64,000 nt of DNA, taken from contig NZ_CP022253.1 of NCBI RefSeq assembly GCF_003119195.2, forward strand, positions 2,613,001-2,677,000. The letters are read 5' to 3'. The position numbers and the translations under genes were made by a program. This DNA comes from Azospirillum baldaniorum (GTDB lineage Bacteria > Pseudomonadota > Alphaproteobacteria > Azospirillales > Azospirillaceae). Below, one piece after another: positions 1 to 9,261 of this stretch (the first letter of the stretch is position 1; every line of letters starts with the position of its first letter). The notes beneath the pieces were generated by a model. That model worked only from the letters and a program-made list of their open reading frames with translations. It had not been told where the DNA came from and searched no databases.

Positions 1-788
1 AAGGCGAAGATGGTTTCGACGATCACCACGCCACTGATGAGGTAGGCGACATTCATCGCGATGATGTTGATCAGCGGGCCGACGGCGTTGCGCAAGGCGT
101 GGACCGTGATCACGCGGACCGATCCGGCGCCTTTCAGCCGGGCCGTCTCGACATAAGGCTGCGTCAGGATGTTGCCGACCACGGCGCGGGTCATCCGGGC
201 GAGCTGCGCGGTGACGATGATGGTCATGGTGGCCAACGGCAACAGCATGGATTTGATCAGGGTCAGGACCCCCGAGCCGGGCGTCACGTAAGAGATTGCC
301 GGCAGCCAGCGCAGATGGATCGAGAAGACGAGCACACCCAGCGTGGCGACCAGGAATTCCGGCGTCGCGCACAGACCGACGATGACGATGGTCCCGACCC
401 GGTCCAGACGGGTGCCCTTGTGGACAGCCAGGACCATGCCGATCAGCAAGGCCAGGGGAACCGAGACCAACGTGGTCAGCCCGGCCAGCGTCAACGTGTT
501 GGACAGGCGTTCGGACAACATCACGCTGACGGGTTGACGGGAGGTCATCGAAACGCCCCAGTCGCCATGAAATATGCCCCACAGCCAAGCCAGATAGCGA
601 ACCGGTGCGGGCTGATCCAATCCCAGTTCGGCCCGCAACGCAGCCACGTTCTCGGGGCTGGCCGACTGTCCAAGCATGATTTGCGCCACATCGCCGGGCA
701 ACATCTCGCAGCCGACGAAAATGAGCAGGGAGATGACCAGCAGCAGGACGAAGCCTGCTGCCAGCCGCTTGACGATGAATCTGATCAC
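1..788 (-). CDS. Peptide/dipeptide-type ABC transporter permease (DppB family), 3' end cut by window
   Basis: Inner-membrane permease of a peptide/nickel-type ABC importer. Translating the minus strand from the GTG at 786-788 gives MIRFIVKRLAAGFVLLLVIS, a first membrane segment followed by a periplasmic loop ending in GDWGVSM and several more hydrophobic segments. The EAA-type loop that contacts the ATPase reads roughly VETARLKGAGSVRV. These are hallmarks of the DppB/OppB subfamily. About 262 residues are visible and the C-terminus lies beyond base 1. The gene starts 15 bp after the binding-protein gene, so the two are probably co-transcribed, with the second permease and ATPases expected outside the window. 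The substrate cannot be read from sequence. Confidence 0.88.
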   Translation of the reverse strand, partial: MIRFIVKRLAAGFVLLLVISLLIFVGCEMLPGDVAQIMLGQSASPENVAALRAELGLDQPAPVRYLAWLWGIFHGDWGVSMTSRQPVSVMLSERLSNTLTLAGLTTLVSVPLALLIGMVLAVHKGTRLDRVGTIVIVGLCATPEFLVATLGVLVFSIHLRWLPAISYVTPGSGVLTLIKSMLLPLATMTIIVTAQLARMTRAVVGNILTQPYVETARLKGAGSVRVITVHALRNAVGPLINIIAMNVAYLISGVVIVETIFA

Positions 789-803
789 GGTGAGACCTAG
801 CGC

Positions 804-2369
804 TTACGAAAGCCAGACCTGATCGGAGAACCGGAAGCCGGAAAAGTTTCCGATCTGGTTGGGTGTAAGCCCCTGGATGCGGCTTGAAACACCGTCGAGA
901 TAGCTCAGGAAGACCGGCATCGTCACCGCACCGCAGTTGTGCAGGATCTCCTGGATCTCATGGTACATGGCGATGCGCTTGTCCACATCCAGAGTGGCCC
1001 GAACGCCGTCGATGAGAGAGTCCAGGCGCGGGTTGCCGTAGTGGGAGAAGTTCCACTGCGAGCCGCTCTTCCAGGTCACGTTGAGCAGCAGATGCGGCGT
1101 CGGACGGGGGAAGAAGTTGGTTGCGAAGAAGCGGCGCTTGCCGGCGACGGCGGTCCAGTAGCTCTCCGAGGGCTCGCGCCGCAAGGTCAGGTTGAGGCCT
1201 GCCTGGGCGGCGGAGCGCTGCAGAAGCTGGGCGATTTCGACGCTGTAGACCACCCCATCGCTGACCGAGAGTTCGAGCGGGGTCCGCCCGATTCCCGATT
1301 TCTTCAGGTAATGCTTGGCTTTGTCGAGATCCAGTTCGCGCTGTGGCAGGTTGGCGTTGTAGTAGGGGCTCATCTTGCCGACCGGATGGTCATTGGCGAC
1401 GGAGCCGTGGCCCTTGAGCACGGTTTCGACGATCTTCGGGCGGTCGAACATGTTGGCGATGGCCAACCCGAGGTTCGGGTCGAAGTTGGTAGCGGCGTCA
1501 AACTGATACCCGGCGTAGCGGGTGCTCGGCGTCTCGAAGATCTTCGTGGACGGGTTCGCCGCGACTTGATCGATGCCCGCGCCTTTCAGGTCCGCGGCCA
1601 TGTCGATGTCGCCGGACAGCAAGGCGCTGACCCGTGCGTTGGCATCGGTGATCGAGATCATCTCGATCTCGTCCAGGTAAGGCTGACCGTCCTTCCAGAA
1701 ATTGGTGTTGCGAGTCAGCACGGTGCGAATGCCGGGCTGGAACTCCGCCATGACGAAGGGGCCCGTGCCGATCGGCTTGGAAAAGTCCTCTGTGCCGTCC
1801 TTCACCACGCAGAACTGCAGCAGGCCGAGCAGAACGGGCAACTCGACGTCCGCCTCAGCCAAGCGGACCAGAATGGTATCGTCACCTTCCGTGGTCACCG
1901 CGGCGATATTGGCCACCAGAGGCTTCGCCGACGAGGCCTTGCCTTCGTTCTTGTGGCGCATGATGGAGAACGCTATGTCCTGAAGCGACAGGGGCTGGCC
2001 ATCGCTGAATTCCACGCCCTTGCGGATCTTGAAGCGCCATTCGGTGGCCGACGGGTTGGCTTCCCAGGACAGGGCAAGTTCCGGTTGCGCCTGGCCCGAG
2101 CCATCGACGCGGGTCAGCGTGTTGAAGACAGCGGACCCGCGGATGTAGTCGTTGGCGTTGGTGAAACGCGCACTGTCGAAGGTATCGTTGGTGCTCTGCT
2201 GGGCAAGGGCCAGCCGGACGCGGCCACCTTTCTTCGGCACCATTGCGGAGGGGCTGTTCGTTGTCCCGGCCGCTTGGGCGATGACGGGAATTCCCCCGAG
2301 CACGGCCGTCCCCATAGCGGTTCCGAACAAGGTGTGGAAATCACGCCGGCTGATTTTTGAAAAATTCAT
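804..2369 (-). CDS. ABC transporter substrate-binding protein, family 5 (peptide/opine type), Tat-exported
   Basis: Periplasmic solute-binding protein of the SBP_bac_5 family, 521 residues, a usual length for it. The N-terminus MNFSKISRRDFHTLFG has a twin-arginine motif (SRRDF) followed by a hydrophobic stretch and an Ala-rich cleavage region, so export by Tat rather than Sec is likely. The family signature region around WRFKIRKGVEFSDGQPL is clear near residues 110-125. An AGGGAGA ribosome site lies before the ATG at 2369. The permease follows after 15 bp, and a LysR gene is divergent upstream and may control the operon. The ligand is unknown; family 5 proteins bind peptides, opines, nickel-chelates and sugars. 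Confidence 0.9.
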   Translation of the reverse strand: MNFSKISRRDFHTLFGTAMGTAVLGGIPVIAQAAGTTNSPSAMVPKKGGRVRLALAQQSTNDTFDSARFTNANDYIRGSAVFNTLTRVDGSGQAQPELALSWEANPSATEWRFKIRKGVEFSDGQPLSLQDIAFSIMRHKNEGKASSAKPLVANIAAVTTEGDDTILVRLAEADVELPVLLGLLQFCVVKDGTEDFSKPIGTGPFVMAEFQPGIRTVLTRNTNFWKDGQPYLDEIEMISITDANARVSALLSGDIDMAADLKGAGIDQVAANPSTKIFETPSTRYAGYQFDAATNFDPNLGLAIANMFDRPKIVETVLKGHGSVANDHPVGKMSPYYNANLPQRELDLDKAKHYLKKSGIGRTPLELSVSDGVVYSVEIAQLLQRSAAQAGLNLTLRREPSESYWTAVAGKRRFFATNFFPRPTPHLLLNVTWKSGSQWNFSHYGNPRLDSLIDGVRATLDVDKRIAMYHEIQEILHNCGAVTMPVFLSYLDGVSSRIQGLTPNQIGNFSGFRFSDQVWLS

Positions 2370-2521
2370 TCTCTGTTCTCCCTGTTACTTCCTCCGTGTA
2401 TGGAACAGGGCGACAAGCGTGGGAAGCGAGTTCGTAACAGACTGATAATAAATGATTTGTTTGCTTTGGCGGGGTGCTGTATACCGGCTGCATGGGGGTA
2501 ATCATAACCAAGGCGCATGAT

Positions 2522-3475
2522 ATGAAGCGGGTTTTGCCGCCAACGAACCTCTTTTTGGCTTTTGAGGCGGCTGCGCGGCACCGGAATTTTTCGCGCGCAG
2601 CGGAGGAATTGGGAATTAGCCAGCCTGCTGTCAGCCGGGCTGTGGCGTCCCTGGAGGAGGCCATCGGTGTGAAGCTGTTCTTGCGGTCAGGGCCGCGCGT
2701 GCGTCTGACCACGCGCGGCGCCGAGCTGAGCGGGTTGATGTCCAACAGCTTCGACGCCATCGAAAAACTGATTGCGTCGTGGAAGGACAAGGAGAGCGGG
2801 CGGAAGCCGGTGCTCTTGTCCATCTCTTCATCGATGGCCGCACATTGGCTGATTCCGCGGCTGTTCGACTTCCGGCTGGCGTTCCCCGACGTGGACCTGC
2901 GCTTCGAGCTGATCGCCGGAGGTGTCGGGCAGAGTCCGGTTCGGGCTGATCTTGGCTTGCGCCGCTTTCCAGAAACGGCCAAGGCTCCTCCAGAGAGCCA
3001 CTTCCTGGATGAGATCATCCAGCCGGTGGCCGCGTTGGACTACATAAAGCGCATGGGAACGCTCGACCAACCGCGGCGCAACCGGACGCACACCTTGATC
3101 ACCCTCAGCGCTCACTGGTGCGACTGGGATACGTTCGCCCGCCTCGCTGGCTTGGAATTGCCTCCGAACCACAAGACGATGGTTTTCTCCGATTATTCGG
3201 TGGCGCTTCAGTCGGCCTTGAACGGGCAAGGGATCGTCCTGGGATGGCTGTCGGTGACGTCCCGATTGCTTCGCTACCGCTCACTTCTGGCGGCGTCTGA
3301 CAAGGGTCTCAACACCCGCGCGACATTCAACTTCATACTTGGTGATCAAACGCCGGTGGGGAGTATTGCGGGAGATGTGCGCGAGTGGTTGTGCGCAGAG
3401 GTCGGGAAGGACGTAGCGAAGATCGGTAAAGGGGGACGGCTGCACTCCTTCGAGTGCCATGTTCTAGTCTCCTGA
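2522..3475 (+). CDS. LysR-family transcriptional regulator
   Basis: DNA-binding regulator, about 317 residues from the chosen ATG. The N-terminal winged helix-turn-helix is clear (FEAAARHRNFSRAAEELG, then ISQPAVSRAVASLE), followed by the periplasmic-binding-protein-like effector domain. An in-frame ATG exists at 2474, but LysR proteins normally start a few residues before the LxxFxAxA helix. AAGG sits upstream of the 2522 ATG, so 2522 is preferred. It is divergent from the peptide-type ABC operon with about 150 bp between the starts, the standard arrangement for a LysR protein acting on its neighbour. The GcvA-like layout (PPTNLFLAFEAAARH) is similar to the second LysR at 12597-13493. Confidence 0.88.
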   Translation: MKRVLPPTNLFLAFEAAARHRNFSRAAEELGISQPAVSRAVASLEEAIGVKLFLRSGPRVRLTTRGAELSGLMSNSFDAIEKLIASWKDKESGRKPVLLSISSSMAAHWLIPRLFDFRLAFPDVDLRFELIAGGVGQSPVRADLGLRRFPETAKAPPESHFLDEIIQPVAALDYIKRMGTLDQPRRNRTHTLITLSAHWCDWDTFARLAGLELPPNHKTMVFSDYSVALQSALNGQGIVLGWLSVTSRLLRYRSLLAASDKGLNTRATFNFILGDQTPVGSIAGDVREWLCAEVGKDVAKIGKGGRLHSFECHVLVS

Positions 3476-4083
3476 TGGGAGATCTGTGCGGGAGTTTGAA
3501 CCCCGCCGGGTTTTCCGGACCGGATGACTATGGATGCAGGGCCGGGAACGGCGAAACCACCACCGATCAAAGCCCACCTGAGCGGTTCTGACGCGCGACA
3601 AAACGCCAGTGACTTCCGGCTGGTCGGAGGCCACAGAAGGCGACGAAAGCCGCGCGAGACCAGTTGTGGAATGGATATGGCGGCGGTGACAGCACCTCTC
3701 GTCCGGAAAGGATCACTGGCAGATCGACGACATGGCAACAAGCCAAAGGCCACCCGAGGACGCTTTTCGCATGAACTGCCCGCATTTCGCACAAACCACC
3801 CGACGGCGACGTCCTCCACGATGGTCGACCGGTGACGGAAGCCAAAGGATGCGTTGCTAGGATTGCACCCCTAAAGCGTTGGCGCATAAGGCGAAGACTC
3901 GAACCGGGTCAGTTTTATTGTGGAAACGGGGTCACGCCGGTTCGGGCGAATTCAGCCTGTTCAATACGTTAATAGGGTCAGTCCATCTGTGGCCTGACAT
4001 AGATTCGTCGGTGCTCGCAGCCCATCAGCCGGCGCTCGGCCATACTGACACCGATCCCGCGGGCCACGCTGCCGCGCAGCCCC
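3476..4083. other. Gene-poor stretch ending in an IS end
   Basis: No credible gene is visible between the LysR stop and the XoxJ-type gene. Short open frames at 3524-3835 (plus) and 3567-3887 (minus) lack ribosome sites and recognisable domains. The right-hand part (3864-4002) is a diverged copy of the IS end found again at 12397-12536. The left part could be decayed insertion-sequence DNA but is not recognised. Confidence 0.5.
3864..4002. repeat. IS-end fragment, direct-repeat copy 1
   Basis: Aligns by eye over about 140 bp with 12397-12536, with about 26 differences including one indel (around 81% identity), same orientation. Shared stretches include AAAGCGTTG, ATAAGGC, GAACCGGGTC, GGGTCACGCC, GAATTCAGCC and CTGACATAG. 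In copy 2 the sequence lies just upstream of an IS5-type transposase start, so this looks like a solo end of the same element. The similarity stops abruptly at the TGCACCC edge. Confidence 0.7.
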
Positions 4084-4893
4084 TCAATCTCCGCCCCGAG
4101 GCTGCTCCAAGCGGGGCACGCCGAAATCGGCGAGAATGGCGTCGATGGCCGCGCGGTTCCGATCCAGCGCGCCACTGACAAGGTCATGGAACGCCCGGTC
4201 CCCGCGCCGCAGCCCCATGGAGATGTCGAAGGCCATGGGAAACAGCGGGCCTTCGGCGGGCGGCGCGACCGGGGTGAGAGCCAGCGGAACCGGCTGACGA
4301 CCGGCGTAGTAGCCGGCAACCGGCCCCCAGACGATGGCAACGTCCACTGCCCCGCTGGACACCGCCTCCACGATGCCCGCCGCCCCGTCATCACGGCTGT
4401 AGTCGCCGTAAACCATGTAGCCGCGCACGTTGTCGACAATGCCCCGCCGCGTCAGCGCGTGCGCCGGCGGCGTGTTGGCGAAGTCGTCGCCGATCATCTG
4501 CACGCCGATGCGCAGGCTCCGCAGGCGCGGGTCGTCGAAAGAGGTTATGACCGGCCCGTCCTGCGCCTTCGCGACGAACACATAGCCGGAGCGGTAATAG
4601 GGGGCTGTGGTGGACACCATCTCCAGGCCGCTCGGCACGCCGGGGATGAGGTCGCACAGCCCCTCCTTCAACGTGTTGCGAATGAAGCCGCGCCGTTGCG
4701 GCCACCATGTGTAGGCGACCGGAACGCCGAGGTCGGCGGCCAGAAGCTCCACGATCCTGTTCTCGAACCCCTCGCGACGCTCGTTGGAGAAGGGAAGGTT
4801 GTTCGGGTCGGCGCAGACGCGCAGTTCCTGGATGGGGCCGGCGCCGGCGGGTCCCGTGAGCAGCAGGCACAGCGCGAGGACCGTCCGGAACAT
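4084..4893 (-). CDS. Quinoprotein-dehydrogenase-associated periplasmic binding protein (MoxJ/XoxJ type)
   Basis: Exported solute-binding-fold protein of 269 residues from the ATG at 4891-4893. The signal peptide is MFRTVLALCLLLTGPAGAGP, then RVCADPNNLPFSNERREGFE, typical of the family that accompanies PQQ methanol/ethanol dehydrogenases. Further family traits are WWPQRRGFIRNTLKEGLCDL and the TTAPYYRSGYVFV segment. MoxJ/XoxJ proteins are thought to help load or activate the quinoprotein rather than serve an ABC importer, and no ABC permease or ATPase is nearby. It is the last gene of the PQQ-dehydrogenase/oxidase operon, 11 bp after a cytochrome c gene. A role in activating the dehydrogenase at 9799-11631 is inferred. 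Confidence 0.85.
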   Translation of the reverse strand: MFRTVLALCLLLTGPAGAGPIQELRVCADPNNLPFSNERREGFENRIVELLAADLGVPVAYTWWPQRRGFIRNTLKEGLCDLIPGVPSGLEMVSTTAPYYRSGYVFVAKAQDGPVITSFDDPRLRSLRIGVQMIGDDFANTPPAHALTRRGIVDNVRGYMVYGDYSRDDGAAGIVEAVSSGAVDVAIVWGPVAGYYAGRQPVPLALTPVAPPAEGPLFPMAFDISMGLRRGDRAFHDLVSGALDRNRAAIDAILADFGVPRLEQPRGGD

Positions 4894-4904
4894 CCCCAAC
4901 CCCC

Positions 4905-5318
4905 TCACTTCAAGGTGTAGAGAAAGGCCGCGATGTGCCGCGCGTCCTCCTCGCTCACGCCCAGGGACGGCATGGCGGTTTTCGGGTCGACGCCCTGCGG
5001 ATCGCGGAGCCACAGGACCAGATTGTCGGGTGTGTTCTGAAGCACCCCCGCCACATAGACCCGGTTGGCGATGCCGCCGAGCGGCGGACCGACGACGCCG
5101 TTGGCCCGCTGCACGCCCGGAATGCTGTGACAGGACCCGCAGCCGTAGCGCAGCACCGCCTCCCGCCCCGCGGACGGGGAGCCGCCGGTGAGGTCCGCGG
5201 CCCGCCGTTCCAGCTCCCACCGCTGGTCCTCCCAGGCATAGGCGGCGATCCCGGCGGCGCTCAGCGCCAGCAGCGCGGACACCACAGCGACGGAACGCAA
5301 GGAGAGGGTCGCGATCAT
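4905..5318 (-). CDS. Membrane-anchored or periplasmic c-type cytochrome
   Basis: Small monoheme cytochrome c, 137 residues. The N-terminus (MIATLSLRSVAVVSALLALS) is an uncleaved anchor or signal peptide. The heme site is YGCGSCHSIPG, the GPPL turn follows, and the distal Met is in TAMPSLG. The start ATG at 5316-5318 overlaps the stop of the preceding small membrane gene (ATGA), so translation is probably coupled. In this operon it probably carries electrons between the PQQ dehydrogenase and the oxidase, or serves as an extra subunit of the oxidase. Its true partner is not known from sequence. Confidence 0.88.
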   Translation of the reverse strand: MIATLSLRSVAVVSALLALSAAGIAAYAWEDQRWELERRAADLTGGSPSAGREAVLRYGCGSCHSIPGVQRANGVVGPPLGGIANRVYVAGVLQNTPDNLVLWLRDPQGVDPKTAMPSLGVSEEDARHIAAFLYTLK

Positions 5319-5668
5319 CGCTCGCATCCCGTCAGGAACACGGCCGCGAGCGCCTGCGCCAGAATCACCAGGATGAAGAAGGCGGCGGTTCCGGCGCTGA
5401 GCCCCGCGACGAAACGGCGGTTGCCGGGATCGGAGTCCCAAGCCCGCCCTTTCCCAGGCTGGCGGGCGCGCCAGGAGACGAATCCGGCGACCGCCGTGGC
5501 CGCAGCCAGCAGCAGTCCCAGCGCCACCGCCGGCCAGCCGCTGCTCTGCGCGCAGGTCCAGGGCACGAGGGCGCTGCCCCCCTGCTGTTGCAGGAAGGCG
5601 GCCACCGGGCCGGTGGCAAGCCCGGCCCAGATGCCGAAACGCCGTGTGCTGTGCTCGGCGGACGGCAT
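5315..5668 (-). CDS. Small membrane protein of the oxidase operon
   Basis: 117-residue protein with about three hydrophobic segments (around residues 10-25, 48-65 and 85-108), the last ending FLTGCER at the C-terminus. It has a good ribosome site (GAGGAGA) before the ATG at 5666-5668. It sits 9 bp after subunit III and overlaps the next cytochrome gene by 4 bp, so it belongs to the oxidase transcription unit. No family is recognised. By position it could be a small accessory subunit or assembly factor of the heme-copper oxidase; this is inference only. Confidence 0.75.
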   Translation of the reverse strand: MPSAEHSTRRFGIWAGLATGPVAAFLQQQGGSALVPWTCAQSSGWPAVALGLLLAAATAVAGFVSWRARQPGKGRAWDSDPGNRRFVAGLSAGTAAFFILVILAQALAAVFLTGCER

Positions 5669-5677
5669 GGCGTCTCC

Positions 5678-6286
5678 TCACGCGAACCGTGGGACGAGGT
5701 AGAGCAGCGCGTAGATGGGAACCCAGGCGCCGACCACGAAGTTCCAATACAGGGCGTTGTCGGTGACGTCGCCCATGCGCCGGGGGTCCTTGCCGTGCCT
5801 GGTGAGCATCAGGACGGCCAGCACCGCCGTGTCGCCCACGTCGGTCAGCAGGTGAACGGTGTGCAGGCCGAGGATCGTCCAGAGGATGGAGCCGTAGGCG
5901 TTGCTGTCCCACAGCGCGTTCAGCACCGTGAACTCGAACCAGCGGATGCCCAGCGTGACGAGACCGACCGCCAGCATCACCAGCACGGCGCGGCGCGTGC
6001 CGCGCAGGTCCGATGCCTCGCCCACCCGCTTGGCCCAGACGTTGGGAACCAGACTCAGCAGGAGAGCCGCGGTCATCAGCGTGCCCCAGGTCATATCGGG
6101 CGGGGGCATGCCCGGCGGCCAATGCCGGAACTGCATCATGATGTAGAGGTAGGTGAAGCCGGCTAGCACGAAGGCGAAGCCCTCGATCAGCATGAAGCCC
6201 ATCGTGCCCCACCAGGTCAGGGTGCTCGGCCCGTGGCCGTGGGTGGGCAGGTCGGACACGTCTCGGACGAAATGCCGCTCGCTCAT
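5678..6286 (-). CDS. coxC: Cytochrome c oxidase subunit III (heme-copper oxidase)
   Basis: 202-residue polytopic protein with about five membrane segments, the short form of subunit III found in caa3-type and bacterial oxidases. Recognisable stretches are GTMGFMLIEGFAFVLAGFTY at the start and TVLNALWDSNAYGSILWTI with the following LHTVHLL helix. The ATG at 6284-6286 overlaps the subunit I stop (ATGA), so the start is well fixed. It supports stability and proton uptake of the oxidase core. Confidence 0.92.
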   Translation of the reverse strand: MSERHFVRDVSDLPTHGHGPSTLTWWGTMGFMLIEGFAFVLAGFTYLYIMMQFRHWPPGMPPPDMTWGTLMTAALLLSLVPNVWAKRVGEASDLRGTRRAVLVMLAVGLVTLGIRWFEFTVLNALWDSNAYGSILWTILGLHTVHLLTDVGDTAVLAVLMLTRHGKDPRRMGDVTDNALYWNFVVGAWVPIYALLYLVPRFA

Positions 6287-8151
6287 GATTCCACCACCGG
6301 TTCCGGAGGGGTGTGGCGCCGCTTCGGCCAGAACCAGCCGACCAGCCCGACCGCCAGCGGCACCGCCCCCCAGACCAGCGCCCATGGCGTGAAGATCGAA
6401 CCGATGAACAGCACCGTCACCGCCAGGGCGGACAGCAGCGGCCAGATGGTCGGGCGTGGCGAGGGCTCCCGCAGGTCGGGATGCGCGTCCAGGACGGTGG
6501 TCAGCAATACCTCGCGCTCCTCCACCCGCAGGCCGTGGACCATGCCGAGCGGTCCGGCCTTGTCCCACAGCGGCTCCAGCCCCTCTACGACGGGTATGTG
6601 GGCGAAGTTGTAGCTGGGCGGCGGCGAGGCGGTCGCCCACTCCAGCGTGCCGGCGTTCCACGGGTTCGGGCCGGCGATGCGGCCGCCGCGCAGGCTGACC
6701 AGCACGTTGACGAGGAACAGCGCCACGCTGGCCGCGATCAGCAGGGCGCCGAGCGTGGCCGTCAGGTTCAGGTCCGCCCAGCCCAGCTCCGCCGGGTAGG
6801 TGTAGACGCGGCGCGGCATGCCCATCATGCCCAGCAGATGCATGGGGAAGAAGGCGACGTTGAAGCCGATGAAGAACAGCCAGAAATTCCAGCGCCCCAA
6901 CCGTTCCCCCAGCATCCGGCCGGTGATCTTGGGAAACCAGAAATAGAAGGCCCCGAACAGCGGGAAGACCGCCCCGCCGATCAGCACGTAATGGAAATGC
7001 GCCACGACGAAATAGCTGTCGTGCACCTGGAGGTCGAAGGGGACGGAGGCCTGCATGACGCCGGTCAGCCCGCCCAGCACGAAGATAACGATGAAGCCCA
7101 CGATGAAGAGCAGCGGCACCGTCCATTGCGGCCGGCCGTCCCACAGGGTGGCGATCCAGCAGAAGATCTGGATGCCGCTGGGGATGGCGATCATCATGCT
7201 CGCCGCCGTGAAATAGCCGCTGGCGAGGTGCGGCAGGCCGGTCGCGAACATGTGGTGGACCCACAGCCCGAAGCCGAGAAAGGCGGTGGCGACCAGCGCC
7301 AGCACCATGGGCACGTGCCCGAACACCGGCCGCCGTGCCATGGCGGCGACGATGCTCGACACCATGCCGAGCGCCGGCAGGAAGATGATGTAGACCTCCG
7401 GATGACCGAAGAACCAGAACAGGTGCTGCCACAGCAGCGGGTCGCCGCCTTCCGCCGGGTTGAAGAACTGCGTGCTGACCAGCCGGTCCATGATCAGGAA
7501 GCTGCTGGCCAGCATCACCGCGGGCATGGCGAAGATGACCATGAAGGAGGTCACCAGCATCGACCAGACGAACAGCGGGATGCGGTTCAGGCCCATGCCC
7601 GGCGCGCGCATCTTGAAGACGGTGACGATGATCTCCACGGCGACGGCCAGGGCCGCCACTTCGGTGAAGGTGATCATCTGCGCCCAGAAGTCGGTGCGCT
7701 TGCCGGGCGAATATTCCGGACCGGCCAGCGGCACGTAGCTGAACCAGCCGGTCTCCGGCCCCGTGTTCATCAGGAAGGCGACGACGATCATCACCCCGCC
7801 GAACAGGTAGACCCAGTAGCTGAAGGCGTTCAGCCGCGGAAAGGCGATGTTGCGCGTCCCCACCATCAGCGGCACGAGATAGACCGCCATCGCCTCCATG
7901 ATCGGCACGGCGAACAGGAACATCATCGTCGTGCCGTGCATGGAGAAGAGCTGGTTGTAGCGGTCCGGCCCGACCAGCGTGTTTTCCGGCTGCGCCAGTT
8001 GCAGCCGCATCAGCAGGGCGAGGACGCCGCCCACCAGAAAGAAGACGAAGCCGGTGGCGATGTAGCGCCGCCCGATCCGCTTGTGGTCCACCGTGGTCAG
8101 CCACCCCCACAGCCCGGGCGGCGTGCCCCAGGTCCGCTCCAGCCGGCGCAT
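6283..8151 (-). CDS. coxA: Cytochrome c oxidase subunit I
   Basis: Catalytic subunit of a heme-copper oxidase, 622 residues from the ATG at 8149-8151. This start has AGGAGGA eight bases upstream; a start 23 codons earlier is open but lacks such a site. Diagnostic features are WLTTVDHKRIG near the N-terminus, the CuB/cross-linked Tyr motif FGHPEVYIIFLP, the second CuB histidine pair in WVHHMFATGLP, and the heme ligand region HDSYFVVAHFHYVLIGG. The enzyme reduces O2 to water and pumps protons across the inner membrane. It follows subunit II after 81 bp and overlaps subunit III. No heme A synthase or CtaG-type assembly gene is in the operon, so these must come from elsewhere. Confidence 0.96.
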   Translation of the reverse strand: MRRLERTWGTPPGLWGWLTTVDHKRIGRRYIATGFVFFLVGGVLALLMRLQLAQPENTLVGPDRYNQLFSMHGTTMMFLFAVPIMEAMAVYLVPLMVGTRNIAFPRLNAFSYWVYLFGGVMIVVAFLMNTGPETGWFSYVPLAGPEYSPGKRTDFWAQMITFTEVAALAVAVEIIVTVFKMRAPGMGLNRIPLFVWSMLVTSFMVIFAMPAVMLASSFLIMDRLVSTQFFNPAEGGDPLLWQHLFWFFGHPEVYIIFLPALGMVSSIVAAMARRPVFGHVPMVLALVATAFLGFGLWVHHMFATGLPHLASGYFTAASMMIAIPSGIQIFCWIATLWDGRPQWTVPLLFIVGFIVIFVLGGLTGVMQASVPFDLQVHDSYFVVAHFHYVLIGGAVFPLFGAFYFWFPKITGRMLGERLGRWNFWLFFIGFNVAFFPMHLLGMMGMPRRVYTYPAELGWADLNLTATLGALLIAASVALFLVNVLVSLRGGRIAGPNPWNAGTLEWATASPPPSYNFAHIPVVEGLEPLWDKAGPLGMVHGLRVEEREVLLTTVLDAHPDLREPSPRPTIWPLLSALAVTVLFIGSIFTPWALVWGAVPLAVGLVGWFWPKRRHTPPEPVVES

Positions 8152-8232
8152 GGTGTCCTCCTCAGCAAGGGAGGGGCCGTCGCGGAGTTCGGAGGAGGAG
8201 ACGCCATCCCTGGGACCCATGACGCCCCTCCT

Positions 8233-9261
8233 TCACTTCAGGCTGTCGAGGTAGGCGACGAGCGCCTGCAGGTCCGATGGCGGCACGCCCACCAGCGGCA
8301 TGTGGTTGCCGGGCTTGATGCGCTGCGGGTCGGCGATCCAGCCGGCGAGATTTCCCCGGTTGTACGGCAGGGCGCCCGCGGCGATGCTCCGCCGGCTTGC
8401 CAGATGCGTCAGGTCCGGCGCCACGGAGGCCGAGGCCGGCGTGCCGCGGATGCCATGGCACATCGTGCAGGCGGAGGTGAGGAACAGGGCCTGCCCACGC
8501 GCCTGCGCCTCGTCCGTGGGGGCGGGAGCGGGCGCCAGCTGCGCCTCCTTCCAGGCGTCGAACGCCGCTCGGGAGTGGACGATCACGTCCAGCGCCATGT
8601 GCGCGTGCTGAAGCCCGCAGAACTCCGCGCACTGGCCGCGGAAGGTCCCTTCGCGGTCGGCGGTCAGGAACAGTTCGTTGTCCCGGCCGGGGATCAGGTC
8701 CATCTTGCCGTGCAGGTTCGGAATCCACAGGCTGTGGATGACGTCAGCCGCCTTCAGCTTGACCCGCACCGGCACGCCGACCGGCAGGTGGATCTCGTTG
8801 GCCGTGGTGATGCTGCGGCTGGGGTCGTCGTTGGGATAGCGGACGGTCCACCACCACTGCTTCCCCTCCACTTCGACGACGACCTCCTCCCGGTTGGCGA
8901 GGTGGGTGAGGCTCTTGTCCACGGCGTAGCTCGCCGTGACGAAGACGAACAGGATCAGCACCGTGCCGGCGACCCACACGGCCAGCCCGTTGGTCAGCCG
9001 CCGCTCGCCCCCGGCCTGACGCGGCAGAGTTCCGCCCGGCTCCACCCAGCGGTGCCGCCGCGCCAGCGCCCACAGCAGCCAGAGCAGGACGACGGTATAG
9101 ACGAAGGCGCAGCCGGCGAGGAGAATCCACCCCATCACGCCGATCCGCGCGGCCTGCCCGCCCGCCGGGTCCAGCATGGATTGCGGGCCGGAGCAGGCGG
9201 TCAGGACGAGGAAGGGAACAACCCTCCCCGGTCTCGGCAAGGGAACGGGCGGCCCTCTCAT
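8233..9261 (-). CDS. coxB: Cytochrome c oxidase subunit II fused to cytochrome c (caa3 type)
   Basis: 342-residue fusion. N-terminal lipobox VLTAC (Cys about residue 23) suggests a lipid-anchored precursor, followed by two membrane helices. The cupredoxin domain carries the CuA ligands in GQCAEFCGLQHAHM, with the aromatic EGKQWWWTVRYPN electron-entry patch. The C-terminal ~95 residues form a cytochrome c domain with SACTMCHG and a Met in NHMPLVG. This fused form defines caa3-type oxidases, which can take electrons directly from soluble cytochrome c. The ATG at 9259-9261 overlaps the stop of the cytochrome lipoprotein gene. Confidence 0.95.
   Translation of the reverse strand: MRGPPVPLPRPGRVVPFLVLTACSGPQSMLDPAGGQAARIGVMGWILLAGCAFVYTVVLLWLLWALARRHRWVEPGGTLPRQAGGERRLTNGLAVWVAGTVLILFVFVTASYAVDKSLTHLANREEVVVEVEGKQWWWTVRYPNDDPSRSITTANEIHLPVGVPVRVKLKAADVIHSLWIPNLHGKMDLIPGRDNELFLTADREGTFRGQCAEFCGLQHAHMALDVIVHSRAAFDAWKEAQLAPAPAPTDEAQARGQALFLTSACTMCHGIRGTPASASVAPDLTHLASRRSIAAGALPYNRGNLAGWIADPQRIKPGNHMPLVGVPPSDLQALVAYLDSLK

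Noticed and set aside
3524-3835. Possible small gene in the gap after the first LysR gene
   Set aside because: No ribosome site, unusual composition and no known domain; lies in DNA that adjoins an IS end.
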